Notes under the pieces: generated by a model
Told to the model about the DNA's origin: nothing
The model's input: the letters and a program-made list of their open reading frames with translations, nothing else
The model's database searches: none
Shown: positions 1 to 8,941 of the stretch, in pieces
Position numbering within the stretch: the first letter of the stretch is position 1
How the letters are laid out: each line of letters opens with the position of its first letter
Made by a program: the position numbers and the translations under genes
Origin: an uncultured Eubacteriales bacterium
GTDB taxonomy: Bacteria; Bacillota; Clostridia; Oscillospirales; Acutalibacteraceae
Direction: 5' to 3'
DNA length: 64,000 nucleotides
Assembly: GCA_934394855.1 (NCBI GenBank)
Contig: CAKRRH010000002.1
Location: 62,001 to 126,000 of the forward strand

Positions 1-298
1 ACTTGGAGGCTCCGGCAGGAGGTATGCTAATATCGGCGATGTCGTGGTTGCTTCGGTAAAGAAGGCTACGCCCGGCGGTACAGTTAAAAAAGGCGATGTC
101 GTAAAGGCTGTCGTTGTTCGTTCAGTCAGAGGACTCCGCCGTAACGACGGCACATATATTCGTTTCGACGAAAATGCAGCTGTCCTCATCAAGGAAGATA
201 AAACGCCGAGAGGCACCCGTATTTTTGGACCGGTTGCCCGTGAGTTGCGTGATAAGGATTACATGAGAATCCTGTCACTCGCTCCCGAAGTGCTTTGA
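1..298 (+). CDS. rplN: 50S ribosomal protein L14 (5' end outside window)
   Basis: Large-subunit protein uL14, which lies at the subunit interface. The frame is open from the left edge (first whole codon at position 2) and gives 98 residues against about 122 in the family, so roughly 24 N-terminal residues are outside the window. Visible hallmarks are the [13 protein letters not shown] stretch at the edge, the ATPGG turn and the C-terminal LAPEVL. The ATG at 44 is internal, because family similarity continues upstream of it. First visible gene of the spc-type operon; rplX follows 17 bases later. Confidence 0.97.
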   Translation, partial: LGGSGRRYANIGDVVVASVKKATPGGTVKKGDVVKAVVVRSVRGLRRNDGTYIRFDENAAVLIKEDKTPRGTRIFGPVARELRDKDYMRILSLAPEVL

Positions 299-315
299 TG
301 GGAGGAGAGAACATT

Positions 316-639
316 ATGAGTAATAAGGTTCATGTAAAAACAGGCGATGAAGTAATCATCATCTCCGGTAAAGATAAGGGCAAAAGCGGCAAAGTAATCG
401 CTGTCAGCCCGGCAGAAGGCAAGGTTATTGTCGAGAAGTGCAACATGGTAACAAAGCACGTTAAGCCGAGAAAAGCCGGCGATCCTTCGGGAATCGTTAA
501 AGCAGAAGGCGCTTTGTATGCCAGCAAGGTTCAGCTTGTTTGCCCGAAGTGCAAAAAGCAGACCAGAGTAGCACATAAATTCGATGATAAAGGAAACAAG
601 ATCAGAATTTGTGCAAAGTGCAAGGAGGAGCTTAAATAA
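316..639 (+). CDS. rplX: 50S ribosomal protein L24
   Basis: Assembly-initiator protein uL24 of the 50S subunit, 107 residues. A KOW motif lies near the N-terminus ([14 protein letters not shown]), and the C-terminal part has two CxxC pairs (CPKC and CAKC), as in many Firmicutes L24 proteins. An upstream in-frame ATG at 295 overlaps the end of rplN. The ATG at 316 is preferred: GGAGGAGAG at 301-309 is a strong ribosome binding site at normal distance, and the product then begins with [11 protein letters not shown]. The stop codon shares one base with the rplE start. Confidence 0.96.
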   Translation: MSNKVHVKTGDEVIIISGKDKGKSGKVIAVSPAEGKVIVEKCNMVTKHVKPRKAGDPSGIVKAEGALYASKVQLVCPKCKKQTRVAHKFDDKGNKIRICAKCKEELK

Positions 640-1178
640 TGGCAAGATTTAAGGATATGTACGTTAAAGATGTTGCTCCTGCACTCATGAAGAAATATCA
701 GTACAAGAGTGTAATGCAGATTCCGAAGATCGACAAGGTTGTAATCAACTGCGCTTGCGGTGACGCAAAAGATAACTCAAAGGTTATCGACGCTGCTGCT
801 AACGACCTCGCAATCATCACCGGTCAGAAGCCGGTAGTCTGCAAGGCAAGAAAATCTGTCGCTAACTTCAAGCTCCGTGAAGGTATGCCGATCGGCGTTA
901 AAGTTACACTTCGCGGTGAAAAGATGTATGAATTCATCGACAGACTTTTCTCTTTGGCATTACCGAGAGTTCGCGATTTTAGAGGAATTAACGCAAACTC
1001 CTTTGACGGCCGCGGAAACTACTCCATGGGCGTAAAAGAGCAGCTGATTTTCCCTGAAATTGAATTCGACAAAATCGATAAAGTCCGTGGTATGGACATC
1101 ACATTCATCACCACAGCAAAAACCGACGAAGAAGCCCGTGAGCTTTTGACCTTAATGGGCGCTCCGTTTGCGAAATAA
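639..1178 (+). CDS. rplE: 50S ribosomal protein L5
   Basis: uL5, the 5S rRNA-binding protein of the central protuberance, 179 residues and full length. Family signatures include the [19 protein letters not shown] region and the RVRDFRGI segment. The start ATG overlaps the rplX stop (TAATG), so the two are probably translationally coupled. The ribosome binding site is CAAGGAGGAG inside the end of rplX. rpsN follows after 14 bases with its own GGAGG. Confidence 0.98.
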   Translation: MARFKDMYVKDVAPALMKKYQYKSVMQIPKIDKVVINCACGDAKDNSKVIDAAANDLAIITGQKPVVCKARKSVANFKLREGMPIGVKVTLRGEKMYEFIDRLFSLALPRVRDFRGINANSFDGRGNYSMGVKEQLIFPEIEFDKIDKVRGMDITFITTAKTDEEARELLTLMGAPFAK

Positions 1179-1192
1179 GGAGGCAGGCGTAA

Positions 1193-1378
1193 ATGGCTAA
1201 GACATCTATGAAAGTTAAACAGGCTCGTGAGCCGAAGTACTCGACAAGAGCTTACAACAGATGCAAAATCTGCGGTCGTCCGCATGCTTATCTTCGCAAA
1301 TACGGCATTTGTCGTATCTGTTTCAGAGAACTCGCATATAAAGGCGAGATCCCCGGCGTAAAGAAGGCAAGCTGGTAA
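1193..1378 (+). CDS. rpsN: 30S ribosomal protein S14, zinc-binding type Z
   Basis: uS14, a 30S head protein. At 61 residues it is the short zinc-containing form: Cys24, Cys27, Cys40 and Cys43 form two CxxC pairs (CKIC and CRIC). The longer zinc-free paralogue used in zinc starvation by some Firmicutes is about 90 residues and is not in this window. Start preceded by AAGGAGGC. It sits between rplE and rpsH, the normal place in the spc operon. Confidence 0.98.
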   Translation: MAKTSMKVKQAREPKYSTRAYNRCKICGRPHAYLRKYGICRICFRELAYKGEIPGVKKASW

Positions 1379-1408
1379 TCGGCTGACACCACAAAGGAGG
1401 AGATTATA

Positions 1409-1807
1409 ATGCAAATAACCGATACTATTGCTGATATGCTTACTCGTATCCGTAATGCAAACTCGGCAAAGCATGATTCGGTTGATGTACCTGCATCAAA
1501 CATGAAGAAAGCAATCGCTCAGATTCTTGTTGATGAAGGCTATGTTAAAAGCTTTTCGGTCGTAGACGACGGAAAGCAGGGTATTATCCGTATTCAGCTT
1601 AAATACGGACAGAACAAAGCAAGCGTTATTCAGGGACTCCGCAGGGTTTCAAAACCCGGACTTCGTATATACTCAAATGTTGAGAATATGCCCGAAGTTA
1701 TGCGTGGACTCGGAATTGCAATCCTTTCAACTTCGAAAGGCATCATGACAGACAAACAGGCTCGCCGTGAGAACATTGGCGGCGAAGTTCTGGCATTCGT
1801 ATGGTAA
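1409..1807 (+). CDS. rpsH: 30S ribosomal protein S8
   Basis: uS8, a 16S rRNA central-domain binding protein; in well-studied bacteria it also represses its own operon by binding the spc mRNA. The 132 residues are the usual length, starting [18 protein letters not shown] and ending with GEVLAFVW, both diagnostic. The conserved STSKGIMTD loop is near residues 108-116. AAAGGAGGAG precedes the ATG. I did not locate a matching S8 operator in the mRNA. Confidence 0.98.
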   Translation: MQITDTIADMLTRIRNANSAKHDSVDVPASNMKKAIAQILVDEGYVKSFSVVDDGKQGIIRIQLKYGQNKASVIQGLRRVSKPGLRIYSNVENMPEVMRGLGIAILSTSKGIMTDKQARRENIGGEVLAFVW

Positions 1808-1820
1808 GGAGGGTAATGGA

Positions 1821-2369
1821 ATGTCTCGTATAGGCAAAAAACCGGTTGAAATTCCGGCAGGCGTCGAAGTTAAAATCGACGGCAACACCGTTACCGTAAA
1901 AGGTCCGAAAGGCACTCTTACCCGTGCGGTGCACCCGAACATCACCGTTGCGGTTGAAGGTAACGAAATCATCGTTACAAGACCGAACGATGAAAAAGAA
2001 AACCGTGCGCTTCATGGTCTTACCCGTTCGCTCATCCACAACATGGTTGAGGGCGTTACAAACGGTTTCTCAAAGACCTTGCAGGTAAACGGCGTTGGCT
2101 ACCGTGTTGCAAAACAGGGTAAAACATTGGTAATGAACCTTGGTTATTCACATCAGGTTAATGTTGATGAAACCGAAGACATCAAAATCGATGCTCCGGA
2201 TGCCAACACAATCGTAATCAGCGGCATTGACAAACAGAAAGTTGGTCAGTTCGCAGCTGAAGTCCGTGAAAAACGTCCGCCTGAGCCATATAAGGGCAAG
2301 GGTATCAAATATGCCGACGAAGTCATCCGCCGTAAGGAAGGCAAAGCCGGTAAGGGCTCAGCTAAGTAA
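1821..2369 (+). CDS. rplF: 50S ribosomal protein L6
   Basis: uL6, at the base of the L7/L12 stalk near the factor-binding site; 182 residues. The product opens with [15 protein letters not shown], the family N-terminus, and ends with the [14 protein letters not shown] motif and a lysine-rich tail. The frame is open further upstream (ATG 1767), but that part lies within rpsH. The ATG at 1821 has AAGGAGGG just before it and gives the family length. Confidence 0.98.
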   Translation: MSRIGKKPVEIPAGVEVKIDGNTVTVKGPKGTLTRAVHPNITVAVEGNEIIVTRPNDEKENRALHGLTRSLIHNMVEGVTNGFSKTLQVNGVGYRVAKQGKTLVMNLGYSHQVNVDETEDIKIDAPDANTIVISGIDKQKVGQFAAEVREKRPPEPYKGKGIKYADEVIRRKEGKAGKGSAK

Positions 2370-2390
2370 TAAAAAAAGGAGTGAATCGAA

Positions 2391-2750
2391 TTGGTTAACA
2401 GACCTGATAGCAAACAAGCACGCATCAAAAGACACAACCGTGTCCGCAATAAAATCACAGGTACAACCGAAAGACCGCGCCTTTGCGTATTCCGCTCGCT
2501 TAGCAACATCTACGCCCAAATTATCGATGACACAAAGGGCGCTACTCTTGTTTCTGCTTCAACAGTTGAAAAAGAATTCAAGGGTAACGGCGGTAACAAA
2601 GACGCAGCACGCACAATCGGCAAAACTGTCGCAGAGCGTGCAATCAAAGCCGGAATCACCGAAGTCGTATTTGACAGAGGCGGCAACATTTATCACGGCC
2701 GTGTAAAGGAATTGGCCGAAGGTGCCCGTGAGGGCGGCCTCAAATTCTAA
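2391..2750 (+). CDS. rplR: 50S ribosomal protein L18
   Basis: uL18, which binds 5S rRNA together with L5; 119 residues. It begins at a TTG codon, positioned after AAAAAGGAG at normal distance. No ATG would give the expected N-terminus ([14 protein letters not shown]). Family marks are the RPRLCVFRS segment and the C-terminal [26 protein letters not shown] region, split here around the glycine pairs. rpsE follows 19 bases later. Confidence 0.97.
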   Translation: MVNRPDSKQARIKRHNRVRNKITGTTERPRLCVFRSLSNIYAQIIDDTKGATLVSASTVEKEFKGNGGNKDAARTIGKTVAERAIKAGITEVVFDRGGNIYHGRVKELAEGAREGGLKF

Positions 2751-2769
2751 GCAAGGAGGAGAATTACTT

Positions 2770-3273
2770 TTGGCTAATATAGATGCATCAAAAATGGAGC
2801 TTATCGAAAAGGTAGTATCCATCAACAGCGTATCAAAAACCGTTAAAGGCGGTCGTATCAAGAAGTTTTCAGCACTCGTAGTAGTTGGCGACGGAAACGG
2901 CATTGTCGGCATGGGTATCGGCAAAGCAAGCGAAGTTCCGGAAGCTATCCGCAAGGGTATTGAGGACGCAAAGAAGAACCTGATCAAGGTTTCGCTTAAA
3001 GGCACAACAATTCCGCATGAAATCATCGGTGCATATGGCGCAGGTCGAGTTTTGATGAAACCGGCTGCACAAGGTACCGGAGTTATCGCCGGCGGTCCTG
3101 TCCGTGCGGTAATCGAAACTGTCGGAATCAAAGATATCCGTACAAAGGCTCTTCGTTCAAACAATCCTTGCAATGTTGTAAGAGCTACATTACAGGGTCT
3201 TTCCTCATTGCGCACAGCTGAAGAAGTTGCGGCAATCAGAGGCAAAACCGTAAACGAGATTATTGGTAAATAA
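2770..3273 (+). CDS. rpsE: 30S ribosomal protein S5
   Basis: uS5, a 30S decoding-fidelity protein, 167 residues. The frame extends upstream into rplR. I place the start at the TTG at 2770, because AAGGAGGAG at 2753-2761 lies at proper spacing and the product then starts [15 protein letters not shown]. The N-terminal double-stranded-RNA-binding fold is marked by [16 protein letters not shown] sequence, and the C-terminal part by GGPVRAVIE and the GSNNP-like [11 protein letters not shown] run. Second TTG start in a row in this operon. Confidence 0.97.
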   Translation: MANIDASKMELIEKVVSINSVSKTVKGGRIKKFSALVVVGDGNGIVGMGIGKASEVPEAIRKGIEDAKKNLIKVSLKGTTIPHEIIGAYGAGRVLMKPAAQGTGVIAGGPVRAVIETVGIKDIRTKALRSNNPCNVVRATLQGLSSLRTAEEVAAIRGKTVNEIIGK

Positions 3274-3287
3274 GGAGGCAGCACAGA

Positions 3288-3491
3288 ATGGCTACAAAAA
3301 CATCTAAGGCTGCAGGCCTTACAGTCACTTTGAAAAAAAGTCTGATCGGCGTTAAGGAAAACCAGATCGCCACAGCAAACTCCATGGGTCTTCGCAAAAT
3401 CGGCGACAGCACTGTTCAGCCGGATAATGCGGCAACTCGTGGCAAAATCGCAAAAGTGTCCCACCTCGTCGAGGTAACCGAAAGCAAATAA
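3288..3491 (+). CDS. rpmD: 50S ribosomal protein L30
   Basis: uL30, a small 50S protein. It is 67 residues, a little longer than the common 58-60 because of a lysine/threonine-rich N-terminal lead. The core [25 protein letters not shown] pattern, interrupted here only for description, and [13 protein letters not shown] are typical. Located between rpsE and rplO as in other Firmicutes, 14 bases after the rpsE stop with AAGGAGGC in front. Confidence 0.95.
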   Translation: MATKTSKAAGLTVTLKKSLIGVKENQIATANSMGLRKIGDSTVQPDNAATRGKIAKVSHLVEVTESK

Positions 3492-3505
3492 GGAGGTGCG
3501 AATCC

Positions 3506-3946
3506 ATGCAAATTCATGAACTTTCTCCTGCAACTGGTTCTACCAAAGCTGTCAAAAGAATTGGCAGAGGCGCAGGTTCAGGACAGGGTAAAACAGCAGG
3601 CAAAGGCCACAAGGGTCAAAAAGCCAGATCGGGCGGAAGCATTCGTCCGGGATTTGAAGGCGGTCAGATGCCGCTGACAAGACGCGTTCCGAAAAGAGGT
3701 TTCAACAACATCTTTGCTAAGAAGATTGTTGCTATCAATGTATCGGATCTCGAGAGATTCGAGGACGGTGCAACGGTTGACGCAAAAGCACTCGTAGAAA
3801 AAGGTCTTATCAAGAACGGTTTTGACGGTGTTAAAATTCTTGGAAACGGTGAAATCACCAAAAAGCTGAATGTGAGTGTTACTGCGTTTTCCGCAACCGC
3901 TAAAGAGAAGATTGAAGCGGCAGGTGGAAAGGCAGAGGTGATTTAA
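3506..3946 (+). CDS. rplO: 50S ribosomal protein L15
   Basis: uL15, a late-assembly protein of the 50S subunit; 146 residues. The glycine-rich N-terminal extension ([22 protein letters not shown]) threads into rRNA in known ribosomes. The [16 protein letters not shown] segment is the family signature. AAGGAGGTG precedes the ATG. The stop is one base before the secY start codon, a tight coupling usual for this pair. Confidence 0.97.
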   Translation: MQIHELSPATGSTKAVKRIGRGAGSGQGKTAGKGHKGQKARSGGSIRPGFEGGQMPLTRRVPKRGFNNIFAKKIVAINVSDLERFEDGATVDAKALVEKGLIKNGFDGVKILGNGEITKKLNVSVTAFSATAKEKIEAAGGKAEVI

Positions 3947-3947
3947 C

Positions 3948-5249
3948 ATGTTAGAGACATTAAAAAATGCATGGCGTGTTAAAGAAATCCGACAAAAAAT
4001 CCTTTTCACATTCTTAATCATCTTGATTTTCCGTATAGGCTCATATATTCCGGTACCTTACATTGATCTTGCCAGAGTAAAAGAGCTTATGCAAGCATCA
4101 TATACCGACGGCGGATTCTTCAGTTATCTTGGAATTCTTACCGGCGGTGCAATGGAATATGGCGCATTGTTCGCAATGTCAGTTACTCCATACATCAACT
4201 CATCTATCATCATGCAGCTGTTGACCGTCGCAATTCCGCCGCTCGAGCGTCTCGCAAGAGAGGGCGAAGAGGGTCAGAAGAAGATTGCCAAATATACAAG
4301 ATATGCAACAGTAATCCTCGGTCTTATCCAGGGTGCCGCATATTGGTATTGGCTTCAGGCAAGCAGCTGTATTTCAGCAACAAGCACATTTGACAAAATA
4401 TTTGCCGCAATCGTAATCATTCTTTGCTTCACAGCAGGTTCGGCAATGATGATGTGGCTTGGTGAGCGAATCGACGAAAAGGGTATCGGCAACGGTATTT
4501 CAATTCTTCTTTTCGCAGGTATCATCTCTCGTGTTCCGCAGGGCGCAGCTACTCTTTGGGGCTATTTCGGCCAGGGAGACGCAGCAGGAATCGGCACGGG
4601 TATCATGATTCTCTTGATTCTCCTTGTTGTAATCGTGTTCATCGTTTGGATGCAGGGCGCTGAAAGAAGAATCCCGATTCAATACGCTAAGCGTGTTGTC
4701 GGCAGAAAGCAATATGGCGGTCAGAACACTCATATGCCTATCAAGGTTAATATGTCTGGTGTAATGCCGATCATCTTTGCAAGCTCGATACTCACAATTC
4801 CGACTCAGATTCTTGCGTTCATGGGCAACAATGCCAATACAGACGGTTTTTGGTACAAAACACTCAGTCTGTTCAGCTACAGAACATGGTTCTATGCAGT
4901 AATCTACTTCGCAATGATCATTGCGTTTGGTTTCTTCTACATGACAATCCAGTACAACCCGCTTGAGATGGCTAACAACCTCCGTAAAAACGGCGGTCTT
5001 ATCCCCGGAATCCGTTCGGGTAAAGCAACTCAGGATTATCTTTCAAGAATTCTTCGCAGAATCACCTTGATCGGTTGTATCTTCCTCGGCGCAATCGCTG
5101 TTTTGCCTATCGTTGTAGGTCAGATCAGCAACGTCAACCTGTCACTCGGCGGAACCTCAATGCTCATCGTTGTCGGTGTTGCAATCGATACTGTTCAGCA
5201 GCTCGAATCACAGATGATGATGCGTCATTACAAGGGCTTCCTTGATTGA
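3948..5249 (+). CDS. secY: Preprotein translocase channel subunit SecY
   Basis: Channel subunit of the Sec translocon in the cytoplasmic membrane; it moves unfolded proteins across or into the membrane with SecE, SecG and SecA. The 433 residues hold about ten hydrophobic segments. Family marks include the N-terminal IPVPYID motif, the SVTPYINSSIIMQLL stretch of TM2, the cytoplasmic RRIPIQYAKR loop near residue 240 and the late IPGIRSGKAT loop that contacts SecA. GAGGTGAT precedes the ATG. A 57-base gap separates it from adk. Confidence 0.98.
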   Translation: MLETLKNAWRVKEIRQKILFTFLIILIFRIGSYIPVPYIDLARVKELMQASYTDGGFFSYLGILTGGAMEYGALFAMSVTPYINSSIIMQLLTVAIPPLERLAREGEEGQKKIAKYTRYATVILGLIQGAAYWYWLQASSCISATSTFDKIFAAIVIILCFTAGSAMMMWLGERIDEKGIGNGISILLFAGIISRVPQGAATLWGYFGQGDAAGIGTGIMILLILLVVIVFIVWMQGAERRIPIQYAKRVVGRKQYGGQNTHMPIKVNMSGVMPIIFASSILTIPTQILAFMGNNANTDGFWYKTLSLFSYRTWFYAVIYFAMIIAFGFFYMTIQYNPLEMANNLRKNGGLIPGIRSGKATQDYLSRILRRITLIGCIFLGAIAVLPIVVGQISNVNLSLGGTSMLIVVGVAIDTVQQLESQMMMRHYKGFLD

Positions 5250-5306
5250 TGAACTATAAAACAGAAAACAATCCTGCTTTATAATTGAAAGGAAAGTTGG
5301 TAATTT

Positions 5307-5939
5307 ATGAATCTGATTTTCTTAGGAGCTCCGGGTGCCGGAAAAGGCACACAAGCGGAGTATATCAGCGAGAAGCTTTCTATTCCGACAATTTCTACGG
5401 GAAACATTATCCGTGCGGCGCTCAAAAACGGCACCGAAATGGGTAAAAAGGCAAAAGAATTCGTAGACGCAGGTAAGCTCGTTCCGGATGATGTCGTAAT
5501 CGGCATCATTCGGGAGAGATTGAGTGAAGACGACTGCAAAGACGGATTCATTCTTGACGGCTTCCCGAGAACAATTCCTCAGGCAGAAGCTTTGGATGAA
5601 ATGGGTATCACCATTGACAGAGTAATCGACATCGAAGTGCCTGATGATACAATAGTTGCCCGAATGACCGGAAGAAGAGTTTGTCCCGATTGCGGAGCGA
5701 GCTTCCACATCGAGTCAAAGAAACCGGAAGTAGAGGGTAAATGCAGCAAGTGCGGCGCAGACCTTGTCATCCGCAAAGATGATGAGCCGTCGGTTGTTCT
5801 TGACAGACTCAAAGTTTATCATGAGCAAACAGAGCCGCTAATCGAGTACTACTCAAAGCAGAACAAGCTTCGTGTAGTCAACGGTCAGGAATCGGTTAAT
5901 GACACACACGCCCTGACACTTAAAGCATTGGAGGATTAA
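5307..5939 (+). CDS. adk: Adenylate kinase, zinc-lid type
   Basis: Cytosolic enzyme interconverting ATP + AMP and 2 ADP. The P-loop GAPGAGKGT is at residues 7-15, the AMP-site TGNIIR at 31-36 and DGFPR at 84-88. The lid domain (about residues 122-160) has Cys126, Cys129, Cys146 and Cys149, the zinc-binding arrangement of Gram-positive adenylate kinases. Total length 210 residues is close to the 215-220 norm. AAAGGAAAG precedes the start. map starts two bases after the stop. Confidence 0.98.
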   Translation: MNLIFLGAPGAGKGTQAEYISEKLSIPTISTGNIIRAALKNGTEMGKKAKEFVDAGKLVPDDVVIGIIRERLSEDDCKDGFILDGFPRTIPQAEALDEMGITIDRVIDIEVPDDTIVARMTGRRVCPDCGASFHIESKKPEVEGKCSKCGADLVIRKDDEPSVVLDRLKVYHEQTEPLIEYYSKQNKLRVVNGQESVNDTHALTLKALED

Positions 5940-5941
5940 GC

Positions 5942-6694
5942 ATGGTTGTGCTTAAAACAACACGTGAGATAAAAATCATGCGTGAAGCCGGAAGAATTTC
6001 GGCAAGAGCACTACAGTTGATCGGCAAGTCAATCGAACCGGGAATCACGACGGCTGAGCTTGATAAAATAGCCCATGACTATATTATCAGCACCGGCGCT
6101 CGTCCGAACTTCCTGAATTACGGCGGATTTCCGGCAACTGCCTGCATATCCATAAATAATGAGGTTATCCATGGCATACCGGATAAGCACAGAGTAATTC
6201 ACAAAGGCGACATCGTCAGTGTGGATATCGGTGCTGAGTACGACGGCTATAACGGCGACAATGCCGCCACATTTGCGTGCGGAGAGGTTTCCGCAGAAGC
6301 GCAGCGGCTGATGGATGTTACCAGAGAGAGCCTTTATGAAGGCATCAAAATGGCAACGGTCGGCAACAGAGTCGGAGATATAGGCGCGGCAGTACAAAAG
6401 TATGTCGAGGCTCGTGGTTACTCGGTGGTGCGTAAATTTGTGGGTCACGGAGTAGGCGCAAGCTTGCACGAAGATCCGGAAGTACCGAATTTCGGTAAAG
6501 CCGGTCACGGAGTGCGATTGCTTAAGGGCATGACATTGGCTATTGAACCAATGGTAAACGCCGGCGGATATGATGTTAACCAGCTTTCAAACGGCTGGAC
6601 AGTCGTTACCGCAGACGGCAGCCTGTCAGCCCACTTTGAAAATTCCGTAGCAATAACCGAAAACGGACCTGTCATTTTAACAGATCCCGAATAA
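5942..6694 (+). CDS. map: Methionine aminopeptidase, type I
   Basis: Removes the initiator methionine from nascent proteins after deformylation. The five metal ligands of the pita-bread fold are visible: Asp95 (VSVDIG), Asp106, His169 (FVGHGVG), Glu202 (AIEPM) and Glu233 (FENS). The 250 residues match the bacterial type I length. It lacks the N-terminal zinc extension found in some paralogues. Start ATG lies two bases after the adk stop; the ribosome binding site GGAGG is inside the end of adk. Confidence 0.97.
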   Translation: MVVLKTTREIKIMREAGRISARALQLIGKSIEPGITTAELDKIAHDYIISTGARPNFLNYGGFPATACISINNEVIHGIPDKHRVIHKGDIVSVDIGAEYDGYNGDNAATFACGEVSAEAQRLMDVTRESLYEGIKMATVGNRVGDIGAAVQKYVEARGYSVVRKFVGHGVGASLHEDPEVPNFGKAGHGVRLLKGMTLAIEPMVNAGGYDVNQLSNGWTVVTADGSLSAHFENSVAITENGPVILTDPE

Positions 6695-6702
6695 ACCCGA
6701 TT

Positions 6703-6945
6703 ATGAATACGGAAATCAGAGTCGGTTCGGTGGTGAGAGTCACCGCCGGTAAAGAAAAAGGTTTGCTGTTTGCAGTAATCGGTCAAACCAATGACCGATT
6801 CATCATCAGCGACGGCAGAACCAGAAGATTGAATAAGCCAAAACACAAGAGCAAAAAACACATGATAAATCTGGGTGTTACACTCAGCGATAATTGTTTT
6901 TGCTCGAATCGTGAGCTTCGCCGCGGTTTAAACAACATTATTTAA
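6703..6945 (+). CDS. KOW-domain RNA-binding protein (L14e-like)
   Basis: Small basic protein of 80 residues with an N-terminal KOW fold ([19 protein letters not shown]) and a basic patch [13 protein letters not shown] in the middle. Genes like this sit between map and infA in many Clostridia and are annotated as ribosomal L14e/L6e/L27e-like; whether the product is part of the ribosome is not known. Begins 8 bases after map. No strong Shine-Dalgarno sequence precedes the ATG, so translation may depend on map. Confidence 0.85.
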   Translation: MNTEIRVGSVVRVTAGKEKGLLFAVIGQTNDRFIISDGRTRRLNKPKHKSKKHMINLGVTLSDNCFCSNRELRRGLNNII

Positions 6946-6979
6946 GCTGTGTGTGAAGACTTCAAGGAGGTTATGCGCA

Positions 6980-7198
6980 TTGTCCAAAGCGGATAATATC
7001 GAATTACAGGGAACTGTCGTAGAGGCAATGCCTAATGCGACATTCAAGGTCGAATTACAAAACGGCCACATTATTTTAGCCCACATATCGGGTAAGTTGA
7101 GAATGAACTACATCAAAATTTTACCCGGAGATAAGGTAACAGTTGAAATGTCACCTTATGATCTGACACGAGGACGCATCACATGGCGTTCAAAATAA
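6980..7198 (+). CDS. infA: Translation initiation factor IF-1
   Basis: Binds the 30S A site during initiation. The start is set at the TTG at 6980: AAGGAGG at 6964-6970 is at ideal distance and the product is then exactly 72 residues, the canonical length, beginning [11 protein letters not shown]. The longer frame from 6953 would add nine residues with no family match. The single S1/OB fold shows the [17 protein letters not shown] signature and ends with [10 protein letters not shown]. Confidence 0.97.
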   Translation: MSKADNIELQGTVVEAMPNATFKVELQNGHIILAHISGKLRMNYIKILPGDKVTVEMSPYDLTRGRITWRSK

Positions 7199-7237
7199 AT
7201 CGCATAAGCGTCTTTTTTGTGAAAGGAATGATTTATT

Positions 7238-7351
7238 ATGAAGGTCAGACCTTCTGTTAAAAAAATCTGCGAAAAATGCAAAATAATTAAACGCAAGGGT
7301 AAAGTCATGGTTATCTGTGAGAACCCGAAGCATAAACAGCGTCAGGGCTAA
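7238..7351 (+). CDS. rpmJ: 50S ribosomal protein L36, zinc type
   Basis: bL36, the smallest 50S protein, 37 residues ([19 protein letters not shown]...). The zinc ligands Cys11, Cys14, Cys27 and His32 are all present, so it is the zinc-binding form. It is too short for common ORF thresholds and is easily missed. GAAAGGAATG precedes the ATG. Located between infA and rpsM as expected. Confidence 0.96.
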   Translation: MKVRPSVKKICEKCKIIKRKGKVMVICENPKHKQRQG

Positions 7352-7379
7352 TCCTGACTCTACGGAGGTGTATTGAGAA

Positions 7380-7748
7380 ATGGCACGAATTTCCGGTGTT
7401 GACCTGCCAAGAGAAAAGCGGGTTGAAATTGGCCTTACCTACATTTACGGTATCGGTCTTACCACATCGAAAAAAATATTGGCCGAGACAGGTGTTAATC
7501 CTGATACAAGAGTAAAGGATCTCACCGATGAAGATGTTTCAAAGCTTCGTGAATACATTGATCACAACGTTACGGTTGAAGGTGACCTTCGCCGCGATGT
7601 AGCCTTTGACATCAAGCGTCTTGTTGAAATCGGCAGCTTCAGAGGCAGCCGTCATCGCAAAGGACTTCCTTGCAGAGGACAGCGCTCAAAGACAAACGCA
7701 AGAACACGCAAAGGTCCGAAGAAGACAATTGCAAACAAAAAGAAGTAA
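7380..7748 (+). CDS. rpsM: 30S ribosomal protein S13
   Basis: uS13, a 30S head protein that contacts the 50S subunit and tRNA. The 122 residues begin [28 protein letters not shown] sequence and end in a basic tail with the [15 protein letters not shown] motif. A helix-two-turn-helix region, [14 protein letters not shown], is intact. ACGGAGG precedes the start. First gene of the alpha-type part of the cluster (rpsM-rpsK-rpsD-rpoA-rplQ). Confidence 0.98.
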   Translation: MARISGVDLPREKRVEIGLTYIYGIGLTTSKKILAETGVNPDTRVKDLTDEDVSKLREYIDHNVTVEGDLRRDVAFDIKRLVEIGSFRGSRHRKGLPCRGQRSKTNARTRKGPKKTIANKKK

Positions 7749-7767
7749 GAAAGAGGGTTAATTCAAT

Positions 7768-8169
7768 ATGGCTACTAAGGGAGCAAAATCAGCAACCACC
7801 CGCCGCCGCCGTGAAAAGAAAAATATTGAGCGTGGCTGTGTCCATATACAGTCAACCTTCAATAATACCATTGTTACCATCTCTGACACTCAGGGCAACA
7901 CATTGTCTTGGGCATCAGCCGGTGAACTTGGTTTCCGTGGTTCACGCAAATCAACACCGTTCGCAGCACAGAATGCCGCTGAAACAGCTGCAAAAGCTGC
8001 AATGGAACACGGTCTTAAAACTGTTGAAGTATTCGTAAAGGGTCCGGGTTCGGGAAGAGAAGCCGCAATCCGTGCTTTGCAGACAGCCGGCCTTGAAGTA
8101 ACACTTATCAAAGACGTTACTCCGATTCCGCACAACGGTTGCAGACCGCCGAAGCGTAGACGCGTATAA
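7768..8169 (+). CDS. rpsK: 30S ribosomal protein S11
   Basis: uS11, on the 30S platform near the Shine-Dalgarno helix. 133 residues; an N-terminal basic region ([13 protein letters not shown]) precedes the conserved core [15 protein letters not shown], and the protein ends with the strongly conserved [18 protein letters not shown]. Begins 19 bases after rpsM behind AGAGGG. Confidence 0.98.
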   Translation: MATKGAKSATTRRRREKKNIERGCVHIQSTFNNTIVTISDTQGNTLSWASAGELGFRGSRKSTPFAAQNAAETAAKAAMEHGLKTVEVFVKGPGSGREAAIRALQTAGLEVTLIKDVTPIPHNGCRPPKRRRV

Positions 8170-8189
8170 ATTTAGGAGGTGGATGTTAC

Positions 8190-8816
8190 ATGGCAAGATA
8201 TACAGGTCCTGTTTGCAGACTTTGCCGCAGAGAAGGCGAAAAGCTTTTCTTGAAGGGTGAACGCTGCTATTCAGATAAATGCTCGCTCAATCGCAGAGCA
8301 TATGCACCGGGTCAGCACGGCCAGGGCAGAAAGAAAAATTCAGAGTATGCTACACAGTTCCGTATGAAGCAGAAGGCAAAACGCTTTTACGGTGTATTGG
8401 AAAATCAGTTCCATCTGTACTTCCTCGAGGCTGAACGCCGCCAGGGTGTAACAGGTGACAACCTTCTCCAGTTGCTCGAAAGCCGCCTTGATAATGTAGT
8501 ATACAGACTTGGCTTTGCGTCATCACGCAAAGAAGCTCGTCAGTTGGTGCTTCATAATCACTTTACAGTAAACGGAAAGAAAGTAAACATTCCGTCCTAC
8601 CTTGTTAAAGCGGGCGATGTAATCGCTATCAAGTCTAACAGCTATGACAGCGAAAAAATCAAATCGGTTCTTGAAGCAAATTCGGCTCGTCCGGTGCCGA
8701 AGTGGCTTGACAAGGATCTTGAGGCAAAAAGCGGTAAGGTTATCAATCTTCCGGTTCGTGAAGACATTGATACTCCGGTTGATGAGTCACTCATCGTCGA
8801 GTTGTATTCTAAATAA
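8190..8816 (+). CDS. rpsD: 30S ribosomal protein S4, zinc-type
   Basis: uS4, a primary 16S rRNA-binding protein that starts 30S assembly and, in several bacteria, controls its own synthesis. 208 residues. Cys9, Cys12, Cys26 and Cys31 form the N-terminal zinc site of Gram-positive S4. The S4 RNA-binding domain (about 98-160) has [12 protein letters not shown] and [23 protein letters not shown] precedes the ATG. A 125-base gap with a hairpin follows before rpoA. Confidence 0.98.
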   Translation: MARYTGPVCRLCRREGEKLFLKGERCYSDKCSLNRRAYAPGQHGQGRKKNSEYATQFRMKQKAKRFYGVLENQFHLYFLEAERRQGVTGDNLLQLLESRLDNVVYRLGFASSRKEARQLVLHNHFTVNGKKVNIPSYLVKAGDVIAIKSNSYDSEKIKSVLEANSARPVPKWLDKDLEAKSGKVINLPVREDIDTPVDESLIVELYSK

Positions 8817-8866
8817 TCCAACCGATTTTACCTTAGCCAATTCAACCGTTACAATCAAAACCTGTT

Positions 8867-8901
8867 TGCGGCATAAAGTATTCGATTTTACTTTTGCCGC
8901 A
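8867..8901 (+). promoter_or_regulatory. Stem-loop in the rpsD-rpoA gap
   Basis: TGCGGCATAAAGTA (8867-8880) pairs with TACTTTTGCCGCA (8889-8901), leaving one bulged T and a short loop. No U-run follows directly, so it does not look like a terminator. It lies in the longest gap inside the ribosomal operon and may be a processing, pausing or autoregulatory element. Function is inferred only from the fold and position. Confidence 0.45.
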
Positions 8902-8941
8902 GCATAAAACAGTTTTCTGTTCAAAACAAGGAGGGTTCTGA

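Noticed and set aside
2559..3533. Long minus-strand open frame (324 codons) opposite rplR, rpsE and rpmD
   Set aside because: It is antisense to three clear ribosomal protein genes, has no ribosome binding site and no recognisable protein family; an effect of codon bias.
6953..6979. N-terminal extension of IF-1 from an ATG-like start at 6953
   Set aside because: The nine extra residues have no family match, and AAGGAGG at 6964-6970 points to the TTG at 6980, giving the canonical 72 residues.
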